Source of the DNA: Dyella monticola
Lineage (GTDB): Bacteria > Pseudomonadota > Gammaproteobacteria > Xanthomonadales > Rhodanobacteraceae
Reading direction: 5' to 3'
Assembly: GCF_003363155.1 (NCBI RefSeq)
Contig: NZ_QRBE01000002.1
Span: 391,795 to 455,794, forward strand
DNA length: 64,000 nucleotides
Every line of letters starts with the position of its first letter. The stretch's first letter is position 1. This document shows, piece by piece, positions 9,100-17,332 of the stretch. The translations under genes were made by a program, and so were the position numbers. The notes beneath the pieces are model-generated. The model searched no databases, had not been told where the DNA came from, and saw only the letters and a program-made list of their open reading frames with translations.

Positions 9100-9442
9100 C
9101 GATCAACCCTCGCAGACGCGCAAGAGGCGCAAGGCCATAGCCTTTTTGCCGGCGCTTATCGGTGAAAACCGCATACCCCGCTCGCCCCCTGGGTTGGTGC
9201 CGCCGTTTGGATCGGCCGCCAATGTTCATTAGCAAAATGAAATTTCATATATGTTTTAGATCGAGCCAAATGGAAATGCAACAACTTTTTTCCAATCAGG
9301 CGCCCTCGCCGCTTTTCGGCACCTATAAATAACATGTTCATATATACACAGAGCGAAGTTTGCGCGATGATGCGGGGCATGGGGAGGACAGGGCGCGGGA
9401 TCGCCCTGCCATAAGCAGCCGAACAAGTCATCGCGAGGACGA
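9100..9442. promoter_or_regulatory. Divergent promoter region between glk and fucose operon
   Basis: 343 bp without a gene. The stretch 9228-9350 is distinctly AT-rich against a GC-rich background, as expected of promoters. It contains the perfect 12-bp palindrome ATGAAATTTCAT (9237-9248) and the dyad AACATGTT near 9330. These are candidate operators for the IclR regulator or another sugar regulator. Exact -35/-10 boxes cannot be assigned with confidence. Confidence 0.45.
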
Positions 9443-10471
9443 ATGGCGCTACTGACGACCACGCCGGATCCAGCAACCACCAGCGCTCGGCGCTATGCGT
9501 GGCTCGCGTCGCGACTGTCCTTTGGCGGTGCGCCGGTCGGCAATCTCTATGCGTCGATGGACGACGTCTCGGCGATCGCCACCATCAACCATGCGTGGCA
9601 AAACGGCATCCGGCATTTCGATACCGCCCCCTACTACGGCTACGGCCTGAGCGAAACGCGCCTGGGTACGGCGTTGGCCGACATGCCGCGCGCAAGCTTC
9701 ACGTTATCGACCAAGGTCGGGCGCCTGATCGAAGCCGATGCCGGGCAAACCCGTCACGGCGACGGCTTCATCGTCGACGGCCATCGCGCGCGCTTCGACT
9801 ACAGCCGCGAGGGTGTATTGCGCTCCTTCGAAGCCAGCCTTAAACGCTTGCGCGTCGATCACATCGACGTGCTGCTGCTGCATGACATCGGTGCGCTTAC
9901 ACATGGCGACCATCATCCGACGATATTGCGCCAGGCATTGGAAGAAGCACTGCCCGCGATGGCGGAGCTGCGCGCACAAGGCGCGTGCAAGGCGATCGGC
10001 ATCGGCGTGAACGAAGAGGCGGTGTGCCTGGATGTAATGCCGCGCTTCCCGCTCGACGTGATTATGCTGGCGGGTCGCTACACGCTGTTCGAACAGCAGC
10101 ACAGCCACGCCGTGATGGCGCTGGCACGCACCAGCGGTACGGCGGTGCTCGCGGCGGGCCCGTACAGTTCCGGCCTGCTTGGCGACGCCAGCGGCCCCGG
10201 TCGTTTCTACAACTACGCACCTGCCGACGATGCGGCGGTGGCGCGTGCGCAGCAGTTCTACGACGTCCTTGCGCGCACACGCACCGACGTCGGTGCCGCA
10301 GCATTGCAGTTTCCGCTGGCGCATCCGGCCGTTGCCAGCGTGGTATGCGGGTTGCGCTCGGTCACCGAGGTGGATCAGGCCGTGGCGCGCATCCATGCCG
10401 ATATTCCAGCCCAGGCATGGCACGCCCTGCGCGAGGCCGGATTGTTGCAGGAGGGCGTTCCCACGCCATGA
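9443..10471 (+). CDS. Aldo/keto reductase, L-fucose (D-threo-aldose) 1-dehydrogenase
   Basis: 342 aa member of the aldo/keto reductase superfamily. The first step of non-phosphorylative fucose breakdown is oxidation of L-fucose to L-fucono-1,5-lactone with NAD(P)+. Visible elements are FDTAPYYGYGLSE (catalytic Asp and Tyr), STKVGR (Lys) and LLLHDIG (His), the AKR tetrad, and a C-terminal VVCGLRSVTEV cofactor-binding segment. It is the first gene of the operon and its stop overlaps the lactonase start (ATGA). The assignment to fucose rests on the following lactonase, fuconate dehydratase and hydrolase genes. D-arabinose or L-galactose are other known substrates of this family. Confidence 0.87.
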   Translation: MALLTTTPDPATTSARRYAWLASRLSFGGAPVGNLYASMDDVSAIATINHAWQNGIRHFDTAPYYGYGLSETRLGTALADMPRASFTLSTKVGRLIEADAGQTRHGDGFIVDGHRARFDYSREGVLRSFEASLKRLRVDHIDVLLLHDIGALTHGDHHPTILRQALEEALPAMAELRAQGACKAIGIGVNEEAVCLDVMPRFPLDVIMLAGRYTLFEQQHSHAVMALARTSGTAVLAAGPYSSGLLGDASGPGRFYNYAPADDAAVARAQQFYDVLARTRTDVGAAALQFPLAHPAVASVVCGLRSVTEVDQAVARIHADIPAQAWHALREAGLLQEGVPTP

Positions 10472-11358
10472 TCATCGTCGACGCGCACCAGCATTATTGG
10501 GAGCCTTCGCGCGGGGATTACGGTTGGCTTGCACAAGCGCCGGCAGCATTGCGCCGCGCGTTTCTGCCGAACGATCTCCGTGCACAGCGGCAAGCAGCGG
10601 GCGTGCAGTACAGCGTGCTGGTGCAGGCTGCACCGACCGAGGCGGAAACACGCTATTTGTTCGAGCTCGCCCATGAAGATGCTGCCGTAGTCGGCGTGGT
10701 CGGATGGGTGGACATGGAAACCGATGACGTAGGTGCGCATATCGAGGCGCTGGTCCGCGACGGTAACGGCCTGCTGCGCGGCCTGCGCCCGATGGCGCAG
10801 GACATCGCCGATCCGGATTGGCTGGCACGCCCCTCGCTCGACCGCGCATTCGATTGCATCCACGATTGCGGCCTCGCCTTCGATGCCTTGGTAGACATGC
10901 GCCATCTTCCCGCGCTTTTGCGCCGCCTGCACCGGCATCCGCACTTGAACGTCGTGCTCGATCACGCCGGCAAACCCGCCATTGCCGATGGACGCTTCGA
11001 TCAATGGACGAGCTGGATCGACGAACTGGCGCAGCATCCACAACTTCATTGCAAGCTGTCCGGCCTGCTTACGCTGCTTGGCGAGCAAGTGGATGAGGAT
11101 GCGATCGAACCTTACGTGGCGGATCTGTTTTCGCACTTCGGACCTGAGCGCCTGATGTGGGGCAGCGACTGGCCGGTACTCACCACCCACGCCGATTTCG
11201 CGCAGTGGCTGCGCATCGCCATGAAGCTGACCGAACGCTACGCGGCAGGATCGCTGGCCGAGGTGTTTGGCGCCAATGCGGTGCGCTTCTATGCACTGGA
11301 CGTGGACCTGCCTGATCAGAACCTCATGCCTCACCAAAATCTAAGGAGTACGTCATGA
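10468..11358 (+). CDS. L-fuconolactonase (amidohydrolase 2 family)
   Basis: 296 aa. The start ATG at 10468 overlaps the stop of the aldo/keto reductase gene (ATGA); an open frame continues upstream but belongs to the shadow of that gene. The metal motif DAHQHYW lies at the N-terminus. VVLDHAGKP, HCKLSGLLT and LMWGSDWPV are hallmarks of the amidohydrolase_2 family to which sugar lactonases such as the Burkholderia fuconolactonase belong. Expected role: hydrolysis of L-fuconolactone to L-fuconate. Confidence 0.87.
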   Translation: MIIVDAHQHYWEPSRGDYGWLAQAPAALRRAFLPNDLRAQRQAAGVQYSVLVQAAPTEAETRYLFELAHEDAAVVGVVGWVDMETDDVGAHIEALVRDGNGLLRGLRPMAQDIADPDWLARPSLDRAFDCIHDCGLAFDALVDMRHLPALLRRLHRHPHLNVVLDHAGKPAIADGRFDQWTSWIDELAQHPQLHCKLSGLLTLLGEQVDEDAIEPYVADLFSHFGPERLMWGSDWPVLTTHADFAQWLRIAMKLTERYAAGSLAEVFGANAVRFYALDVDLPDQNLMPHQNLRSTS

Positions 11359-11399
11359 CCTTACCCATCGCACCCTGTCATCGGGAGACGCAGGCATGA
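11355..11399 (+). CDS. 14-codon mini-ORF linking lactonase and SDR genes
   Basis: A good ribosome site (AAGGAG at 11343-11348) precedes an ATG at 11355. The frame MTLPIAPCHRETQA ends in a TGA that overlaps the ATG of the SDR gene. Its own ATG overlaps the lactonase stop in the same ATGA manner. It may only serve translational coupling, or be an accident. No conserved domain is expected at this length. Confidence 0.3.
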   Translation: MTLPIAPCHRETQA

Positions 11400-12142
11400 G
11401 CGGACGACTGTCGGGAAAATACGCGCTGATCACCGCGGCCGGTGCCGGCATCGGCCGCGCTACGGCCATCCGGTTTGCGAAGGAAGGCGCCCGGGTGCTG
11501 GCAACGGATATCAACGCCGATGCACTGGCAAGCCTCAAGGCGGAAGACCCAGCCATCACGACGTGTCCGCTGGATGTCACCCACGCTGAGCAGATTCACG
11601 CGCTGGTGCGCGAACGCGGGCCCTTCGACGTGCTGTTCAACTGCGCCGGCTACGTGCACGCCGGCACCGTTCTGGATACGGACGACGTGAGCTGGCGCCG
11701 CTCCTTCTCGATCAACGTGGACAGCATGTTCCATCTGTGCAAAGCCGTGCTGCCGCCCATGCTCGAACGCGGGCGCGGCAGCATCATCAACATGTCCTCG
11801 GTGGCATCCAGCATCAAGGGCGTGCCCAATCGCTTCGCCTATACGGCGACGAAGGCTGCCGTCATCGGCCTCACGCGCTCGATCGCGGCGGACTTCGTCA
11901 CGCGCGGCATCCGTTGCAACGCGATCTGCCCCGGCACCGTGAAAACGCCCTCGCTCGGCGAACGCGTGCGCGCACTGGGGGGCGATGAAGAAGCGCACTG
12001 GCGCAGCTTCGTCGAACGCCAACCGATGGGTCGCCTGGGCGACCCGGAAGAAATCGCCGCGCTCGCGGTGTATCTGGCTTCCGACGAATCGTCTTTCACC
12101 ACCGGCACCGTTCATGTGGTGGACGGCGGCTGGTCCAATTAA
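11396..12142 (+). CDS. SDR, 2-keto-3-deoxy-L-fuconate dehydrogenase
   Basis: 248 aa classical short-chain dehydrogenase. It has the Rossmann motif TAAGAGIGRATA (13-24), NCAG, catalytic Ser in NMSSVAS, the YTATK active-site motif, and a C-terminal VHVVDGGWS. In the fucose pathway such an SDR oxidises 2-keto-3-deoxy-L-fuconate to 2,4-diketo-3-deoxy-L-fuconate with NAD+. Its place between lactonase and the FAH-family hydrolase supports this. An L-fucose dehydrogenase role is the main alternative, but the aldo/keto reductase already fills it. Confidence 0.87.
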   Translation: MSGRLSGKYALITAAGAGIGRATAIRFAKEGARVLATDINADALASLKAEDPAITTCPLDVTHAEQIHALVRERGPFDVLFNCAGYVHAGTVLDTDDVSWRRSFSINVDSMFHLCKAVLPPMLERGRGSIINMSSVASSIKGVPNRFAYTATKAAVIGLTRSIAADFVTRGIRCNAICPGTVKTPSLGERVRALGGDEEAHWRSFVERQPMGRLGDPEEIAALAVYLASDESSFTTGTVHVVDGGWSN

Positions 12143-12157
12143 AACGAGAGAGAACGT

Positions 12158-13012
12158 ATGAAACTCGTACGCTACGGCCAAGTGGGCAAGGAAAAGCCCG
12201 GCCTTATCGATCAGAACGGCGCACTGCGCGATCTTTCTTCCGTCATACCGGACATCGATGCGCAGACGCTTGGCCGCAAAGGTCAGGCGCATCTTGCCGC
12301 GATCGATCCCGATACCTTGCCGCGCGTTTCAGGCGAGCCACGCTACGGCGCGCCGGTGGCGCACGTGGGCAAGTTCATTTGCGTGGGCTTGAATTACAGC
12401 GAACATGCCGCGGAAACCGGCGCGCCCACGCCCGAGCAACCCATTCTTTTCATGAAGGCCACCTCGGCCATCATCGGCCCGAACGACGACGTGATCGTGC
12501 CCAAAGATTCGGTGAAAACCGATTGGGAAGTGGAACTGGGCGTAGTGATCGGCGAAACCGCACGCAGTGTCAGCGTGGAAGATGCGCTTTCGTACGTAGC
12601 CGGCTACGTGGTGGTGAACGATCTTTCCGAGCGCGAGTTTCAGCTCGAACACGGCGGCCAATGGGTGAAGGGCAAGAGCTGCGATACCTTCGGCCCGATC
12701 GGCCCGTGGCTGGTCACCGCCGACGACGTTCCCGATCCGCAGCAGCTGGGTTTGTGGCTGACGGTGAACGGTCATCGTTATCAGAACGGCAACACGCGCA
12801 CGATGATTTTCGGCGTGGCGCAGCTGGTGAGCTACATCAGCCGCTACATGACGCTGTTGCCCGGCGATGTGATCAGCACCGGCACACCGTCCGGCGTCGG
12901 CCTCGGCCAGAAGCCGCCGGTGTACCTGCGCGCCGGCGACATCGTCGAACTGGGTATCGACGGACTGGGTACGCAACGCCAGCTCCTGCGCGCGCATCCC
13001 AACCAAACATGA
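12158..13012 (+). CDS. FAH-family 2,4-diketo-3-deoxy-L-fuconate hydrolase
   Basis: 284 aa fumarylacetoacetate hydrolase family protein, starting 15 bp after the SDR gene behind a GAGAGAGAA ribosome site. Metal and catalytic features seen are [14 protein letters not shown], the acidic ligands in [34 protein letters not shown] and STGTPSGVG. In context it should split 2,4-diketo-3-deoxy-L-fuconate into pyruvate and L-lactate, as in the pathway described for Xanthomonas campestris. Confidence 0.88.
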   Translation: MKLVRYGQVGKEKPGLIDQNGALRDLSSVIPDIDAQTLGRKGQAHLAAIDPDTLPRVSGEPRYGAPVAHVGKFICVGLNYSEHAAETGAPTPEQPILFMKATSAIIGPNDDVIVPKDSVKTDWEVELGVVIGETARSVSVEDALSYVAGYVVVNDLSEREFQLEHGGQWVKGKSCDTFGPIGPWLVTADDVPDPQQLGLWLTVNGHRYQNGNTRTMIFGVAQLVSYISRYMTLLPGDVISTGTPSGVGLGQKPPVYLRAGDIVELGIDGLGTQRQLLRAHPNQT

Positions 13013-13052
13013 TTTTTCTTTCTCTCCGCCTGGATTCAAGGACGGCTGCTAC

Positions 13053-14372
13053 ATGACGATGATTACGGCCCTGGACACGTTCGACGTTCGCTTCCCTACG
13101 TCGCGCGAACTCGACGGCTCCGATGCCATGAACCCCGATCCGGATTACTCGGCCGCCTACGTGATCATGCGCACGGATCAGCCGGGCCTGGCCGGCTACA
13201 GCCTCGCCTTCACCATCGGACGCGGCAACGATGTGCAGAAGGCTGCCATCGATGCGCTCGCCCATCACATCCTGGGGCTCGACCTGCGGGAAGTGGCCGG
13301 CGATCTGGGCGGCTTTTCCAAGCGCTTGATCAACGACTCGCAGTTGCGCTGGCTCGGCCCTGAAAAAGGCGTGATGCACATGGCGATCGGCGCGGTGATC
13401 AACGCCGCGTGGGATCTGGCCGCACGCCTGGCCGGCAAGCCGCTGTGGCGTTTCATTGCCGACATGACGCCGGAAGAACTGGTCGCCACCATCGATTTCC
13501 GTTACCTCACCGACGCGCTCACGCCGGAAGAGGCACTGACGATGCTGCACGCTGCCGCGCCCGGCAAGCCCAAGCGCATCGAGCAGCTGCTCGCCGAAGG
13601 TTATCCCGCCTACACCACCTCCCCCGGCTGGCTGGGTTATTCCGACGAAAAAATGCAGCGGCTTGCGCGCGAAGCGATCGCCGATGGCTTCCGCACGATC
13701 AAGCTCAAAGTCGGCATGAACGTGGAAGACGACATCCGCCGCTGCCGTCTGGCGCGCGAAACGGTAGGGCCGAATATCGCCATCGCCGTGGATGCCAACC
13801 AGCGCTGGAACGTGCCCGATGCGATCGCGTGGCTGCGCCATCTGGTCGACGTGAAACTGGAATGGGTGGAAGAACCCACCAGCCCGGACGATATCCTCGG
13901 CCATGCCGCGATTCGCCGCGCCGTGGCGCCGGTGCCGATTTCCACCGGCGAACACACGCATAACCGCGTGATGTTCAAGCAGCTGTTCCAGGCCGGCGCG
14001 GTCGATCTGGTGCAGATCGATGCGGCGCGCGTGGGTGGCGTCAATGAAAACCTTGCCATTTTGTTGATGGCAGCCAAGTACGGCGTGCGCGTGTATCCGC
14101 ATGCCGGTGGCGTGGGTTTGTGCGAGCTGGTGCAGCATTTGGCGATGGCCGATTTCATCGCAATCACCGGCAAGAAGGAAGACCGCGCGATCGAGTTCGT
14201 CGACCATCTGCATCAGCATTTCGTGGAGCCGGTCGTGATCCGCAACGGCCGCTACATCGCGCCGCAGACGCCGGGTTTCTCCGCCCAGATGCACGCCGAT
14301 ACGCTCACGCAGTATCGTTATCCGGACGGCCCCGTGTGGATGGAGCCGGTCGATATCGTCAATGCGCACTAA
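13053..14372 (+). CDS. L-fuconate dehydratase (enolase superfamily)
   Basis: 439 aa. A mandelate-racemase subgroup enolase enzyme dehydrating L-fuconate to 2-keto-3-deoxy-L-fuconate. Catalytic elements in order: KLKVGM (KxK, about 219-221), Mg2+ ligands in [15 protein letters not shown] and STGEHTHN, and the catalytic His in YPHAGGVGL. The length and motif set match the characterised Xanthomonas campestris fuconate dehydratase (about 440 aa). It is last of the tightly spaced fucose genes; a REP-type repeat follows. Confidence 0.93.
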   Translation: MTMITALDTFDVRFPTSRELDGSDAMNPDPDYSAAYVIMRTDQPGLAGYSLAFTIGRGNDVQKAAIDALAHHILGLDLREVAGDLGGFSKRLINDSQLRWLGPEKGVMHMAIGAVINAAWDLAARLAGKPLWRFIADMTPEELVATIDFRYLTDALTPEEALTMLHAAAPGKPKRIEQLLAEGYPAYTTSPGWLGYSDEKMQRLAREAIADGFRTIKLKVGMNVEDDIRRCRLARETVGPNIAIAVDANQRWNVPDAIAWLRHLVDVKLEWVEEPTSPDDILGHAAIRRAVAPVPISTGEHTHNRVMFKQLFQAGAVDLVQIDAARVGGVNENLAILLMAAKYGVRVYPHAGGVGLCELVQHLAMADFIAITGKKEDRAIEFVDHLHQHFVEPVVIRNGRYIAPQTPGFSAQMHADTLTQYRYPDGPVWMEPVDIVNAH

Positions 14373-14420
14373 GTTAGGGTTCTGACCTAGCGAAATCTTG
14401 CCTCACCGTCATCCGCTTTG

Positions 14421-14547
14421 CCTCACCGTCATCCCGGCGAAGGCCGGGATCCAGTTCAAATACGTCGTGCGAAGCACTCAACATAAACATGTCTGTGTTC
14501 CTCGGACGCATACGTAAACTGGGTCCCGGTCTCCGCCGGATGACGAC
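14421..14547. repeat. REP/REPIN-type inverted repeat element, copy 1
   Basis: The left arm CGTCATCCCGGCGAAGGCCG and right arm GGGTCCCGGTCTCCGCCGGA followed by TGACG are inverted relative to each other, separated by about 60 bp. A short tandem CCTCACCGTCATCC precedes the element. Related elements occur at about 33002 and 47151. It lies between the fuconate dehydratase and lactate dehydrogenase genes and may act as a transcript-stabilising or attenuating hairpin. Confidence 0.75.
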
Positions 14548-14572
14548 AGGCTCCGATTGAGGTTCAAAAGCC

Positions 14573-15709
14573 ATGCAGCCCATCACGAACGTTGCAGACT
14601 TGCGCGCGCTGGCCAAACGCCGCGTGCCACGCGCCTTCTTCGAATACGCCGATCGCGGCTCTTACGACGAAGTCACGCTGCGCGCCAACCGCAGCGCGTT
14701 CGAGCGCATCGCGTTGCGCCAACGGGTGATGAGCAACGTCGACAACCGTTCACTGGCCACCGATATCGTCGGCCAGCCCGTATCGATGCCGCTTGCGCTC
14801 GCGCCGACGGGGCTCACCGGCCTGCAACACGGGGGCGGTGAAATTCTCGCCGCGCGTGCCGCGGAAAAAGCCGGCATTCCGTTTTGTTTGAGCACGATGT
14901 CGATCTGTTCGATCGAGCAGGTGCGCGCCGCGACGGAAAAGCCATTCTGGTTCCAGGTCTATGTGATGCGCGATCGCGGCTTCACGCGAGACTTGATCCG
15001 CCGTGCGAAGGCTGCGGAATGCTCCGCGCTCATGCTCACCGCCGATCTCACCGTGCAAGGCCAACGCCATCGCGAGATCAAGAATGGCCTTTCCGTGCCA
15101 CCCAAAATCACGCTGCGCAATATCCTGGATATGGCGAGCAAACCCCGCTGGGCATGGAGCATGCTGCGCGCGCCCAGTCGCTCGTTCGGCAATCTGCAAG
15201 GCCGCATCGAAAACACCGGCAGCCTCACCACCCTCGCCCAATGGATCGCCAACCAGTTCGATCCCACGCTGGAATGGAAGGATCTGGAATGGATTCGCGA
15301 GCTATGGCCAGGCAAGCTGATCATCAAAGGCATTACCGACCCGCGTGATGCACGCATTGCCGCCGAACACGGCGTCGATGCCATCGTCGTTTCCAATCAC
15401 GGCGGTCGCCAGCTGGATGGCGCACCCGCCACCATCGATCTGCTGCCGTCCGTCGTAGAAGCCGTGGGAGATCGCACCGAGGTGTTGTTCGACAGCGGCA
15501 TCCAAAGCGGCCAGGACTTGCTCAAGGCACTCGCCTACGGCGCACGCGCCGGATTGATCGGCAAAGCCTTCCTCTACGGACTGGGCGCGCTGGGCGAAGC
15601 CGGCGTAAGCAAAACCATCGAGCTGATTCGCCGCGAACTCAGTGTGAGCATGGCGCTTACCGGGCAGACGGATGTGCGCAAGATCTCGTCCGACATTATC
15701 TGGCGCTAG
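14573..15709 (+). CDS. lldD: FMN-dependent L-lactate dehydrogenase
   Basis: 378 aa alpha-hydroxy-acid dehydrogenase of the LldD family. Seen: RVPRAFFEYADRGSYDE at the N-terminus, ALAPTGLTGLQHGGGE, FQVYVMRDRGF, and VSNHGGRQLDG with catalytic His and substrate Arg. FDSGIQSGQD and FLYGLGALGEAG form the flavin/phosphate site. It oxidises L-lactate to pyruvate at the membrane, feeding electrons to quinone. Position after the fucose genes is functionally apt, because L-lactate is a product of that pathway. Confidence 0.9.
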   Translation: MQPITNVADLRALAKRRVPRAFFEYADRGSYDEVTLRANRSAFERIALRQRVMSNVDNRSLATDIVGQPVSMPLALAPTGLTGLQHGGGEILAARAAEKAGIPFCLSTMSICSIEQVRAATEKPFWFQVYVMRDRGFTRDLIRRAKAAECSALMLTADLTVQGQRHREIKNGLSVPPKITLRNILDMASKPRWAWSMLRAPSRSFGNLQGRIENTGSLTTLAQWIANQFDPTLEWKDLEWIRELWPGKLIIKGITDPRDARIAAEHGVDAIVVSNHGGRQLDGAPATIDLLPSVVEAVGDRTEVLFDSGIQSGQDLLKALAYGARAGLIGKAFLYGLGALGEAGVSKTIELIRRELSVSMALTGQTDVRKISSDIIWR

Positions 15710-15764
15710 CCAGCAGAGCTATGGCAGTTTGAAATTCCCTCGCGTTATACATCACGCAAGCAAA

Positions 15765-15995
15765 TCACTTCCTTACTCCGCTCTTTGGAAAAAGCCTCCC
15801 TTGCTCGAACCAAAAATAATAAATAAAACCTGACCCAAAGCCAATTATTTTAATAACTGATACATCCGCTTCACCCGGCACCACTTTAAAAGCAATAAAA
15901 TACGCACACAACAAAATTATGTCTGTTAGGAGCGATATCAAAAGAACTTTCGTTAGTGCGATGATGACTGCTTTCAGTCTCGGCAGTTTTTTCAT
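15765..15995 (-). CDS. Small membrane protein, candidate immunity for Rhs tip B
   Basis: 76 aa and AT-rich. Two hydrophobic segments are visible (about residues 10-38 and 48-62), with basic ends (MKKLPRLK; KSGVRK). It lies three bases after the stop of the orphan Rhs core+tip cassette, on the same strand, the usual position of an Rhs or CDI immunity gene. No recognised domain. The immunity role is inference from position only. Confidence 0.6.
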   Translation of the reverse strand: MKKLPRLKAVIIALTKVLLISLLTDIILLCAYFIAFKVVPGEADVSVIKIIGFGSGFIYYFWFEQGRLFPKSGVRK

Positions 15996-15998
15996 GAC

Positions 15999-16994
15999 TC
16001 AATTTCCACAAGCATTATTCCAGCCCACTTCTGTTGCATAGTCCGTGATGCCGCTGGCCAAGCCTATCATCGGACCAGCCACAAGCGCTCCTTTGCCAAG
16101 AGTGGGCGCGGTTGCCAATGTTGTCACCATGGCGTATGGAGCAGAGCGACTAATCATCTGAGTTGTAACATTTGGATTAATTCCAATTACCGATCCAGCA
16201 TAGGAAGCAATTCCGTTTATAGCTACGCTAGCTGAATTACGATCGCTTATTGCCGAAGCTAACATGTTCGAGATCATCCCTCCTGCAGGGCCTCCCACAT
16301 AGGGAACTATTTGATTATTGAAACCTGTTACGGCACCAGCCGCCACACCGCCGGCTAATGCACCAATGACAATTCCATAGGGATTTCCTCTCAGATCCAC
16401 CATTGCGGTTAATGCACCGCCAACGCTTCCGCCTGCGACTGATCCTGCCACGTCAGCCGCGCCTCTGCTGCAATACCAACTTTTTGCAGGAACATTTGCG
16501 GTTACATTCACCGGCTTCTCCGTCGGAATACTCCCTCCCCCTCCGCCAGGCCCACCTGCAGATCCTCCTCCCGCATTGCTGTTTCTTGAACCGCCTTGGC
16601 CCAACGAATCGGAGCTGTCTCCGCAATACCCTATGCCTGCAGCCACTCCATTTACGTACGCAGCACAGTAATCCATGCCGGTCGGATCGATGAAGTTCAG
16701 CGGACTGTTGGCGGCATACGCATACCGATTGAAGTTGAACACATCGCCCGCTCTCGCAGCGATCAAATCAGCAGAGATAAATCGCCCGAGGTCCGAATCG
16801 TAGTATCGCTGCTGCATGTGGGTCAGACCCGTAAGCGGGTCTTCGTATTGCCCGGTGTAACCGGGTGCTTCGCTCTTCTGCTGGTTATCGGCCACTCCGC
16901 CGTACGCCTTGTAGTCAGTCTTGGCTACAACGTTGGCGTTGGCGTCCGTCATGATTACATTGCTACCCAGGCGATCGGTGTGAATGTAATACAC
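15999..16994 (-). CDS. Orphan Rhs core + glycine-rich tip B (silent cassette)
   Basis: 331 aa reading from a GTG at 16994, but no convincing own start, ribosome site or signal peptide. The frame continues upstream only to the stop of the preceding small membrane gene. The first part copies the Rhs core of the neighbouring expressed gene (YYIHTDRLGSNVIMTD, GYTGQYEDPLTGL, RYYDSDLGRFISADL, NFIDPTG) and its Gly-rich linker. After VNVTA the sequence is unique: a Gly/Ala-rich hydrophobic tip starting SWYCSRGAADVAGSVAGG and ending NNACGN. This matches an orphan tip that becomes active when recombination places it behind a full 5' part. Direct expression from GTG cannot be excluded. Confidence 0.7.
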   Translation of the reverse strand: MYYIHTDRLGSNVIMTDANANVVAKTDYKAYGGVADNQQKSEAPGYTGQYEDPLTGLTHMQQRYYDSDLGRFISADLIAARAGDVFNFNRYAYAANSPLNFIDPTGMDYCAAYVNGVAAGIGYCGDSSDSLGQGGSRNSNAGGGSAGGPGGGGGSIPTEKPVNVTANVPAKSWYCSRGAADVAGSVAGGSVGGALTAMVDLRGNPYGIVIGALAGGVAAGAVTGFNNQIVPYVGGPAGGMISNMLASAISDRNSASVAINGIASYAGSVIGINPNVTTQMISRSAPYAMVTTLATAPTLGKGALVAGPMIGLASGITDYATEVGWNNACGN

Positions 16995-17005
16995 CGAATC
17001 CGTGA
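16504..17005. repeat. 502-bp direct repeat, copy B (Rhs core)
   Basis: The same 502 bases recur at 17859-18360 with about ten single-base differences by eye (about 98 percent). It begins six bases after the stop codon of the 17010-17321 gene and ends in the codons for VNVT, just before the variable tip. No insertions or deletions were seen. Confidence 0.92.
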
Positions 17006-17009
17006 TAGC

Positions 17010-17321
17010 TCATGGCATATACCAGCGGACGAAAAAAGCCGTCAATAGACCAATAAAAGCAAGAGGCAGCCAGTATAAGATACGCCAGCTTTTAAAATTT
17101 TGCGGCTCACCTATTCTCTTAGCTGCTCGCTCTCCCCAAATTACATAGGACATCCCAAATACAAAGAATGGAACTCCAAATCCAGATATACCAAAGCAAA
17201 ATACATTGGGCTTCATATGAATATGAATTGGAATGAGCAGCCCGATGAAAATACTAATAAGACCAAAGGAAAACAGAAATAGACCTGCCTTCCGATAAGA
17301 CATTCTTACTTTATTGCTCAT
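17010..17321 (-). CDS. Small membrane protein, candidate immunity for Rhs tip A
   Basis: 103 aa with three predicted membrane spans (about residues 12-34, 39-62 and 80-98) and a basic N-terminus. It starts 11 bp after the stop of the expressed small Rhs protein, on the same strand. Low GC and lack of a recognisable family are typical for immunity genes. If tip A acts on the membrane, a membrane-embedded protector would be expected. Function is inferred from position. Confidence 0.62.
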   Translation of the reverse strand: MSNKVRMSYRKAGLFLFSFGLISIFIGLLIPIHIHMKPNVFCFGISGFGVPFFVFGMSYVIWGERAAKRIGEPQNFKSWRILYWLPLAFIGLLTAFFVRWYMP

Positions 17322-17332
17322 TAATTTTCTCG

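Noticed and set aside
12873-14369. Minus-strand frame (498 codons) antisense to fuconate dehydratase
   Set aside because: Plus-strand gene has all enolase-superfamily catalytic motifs; the antisense frame has none.
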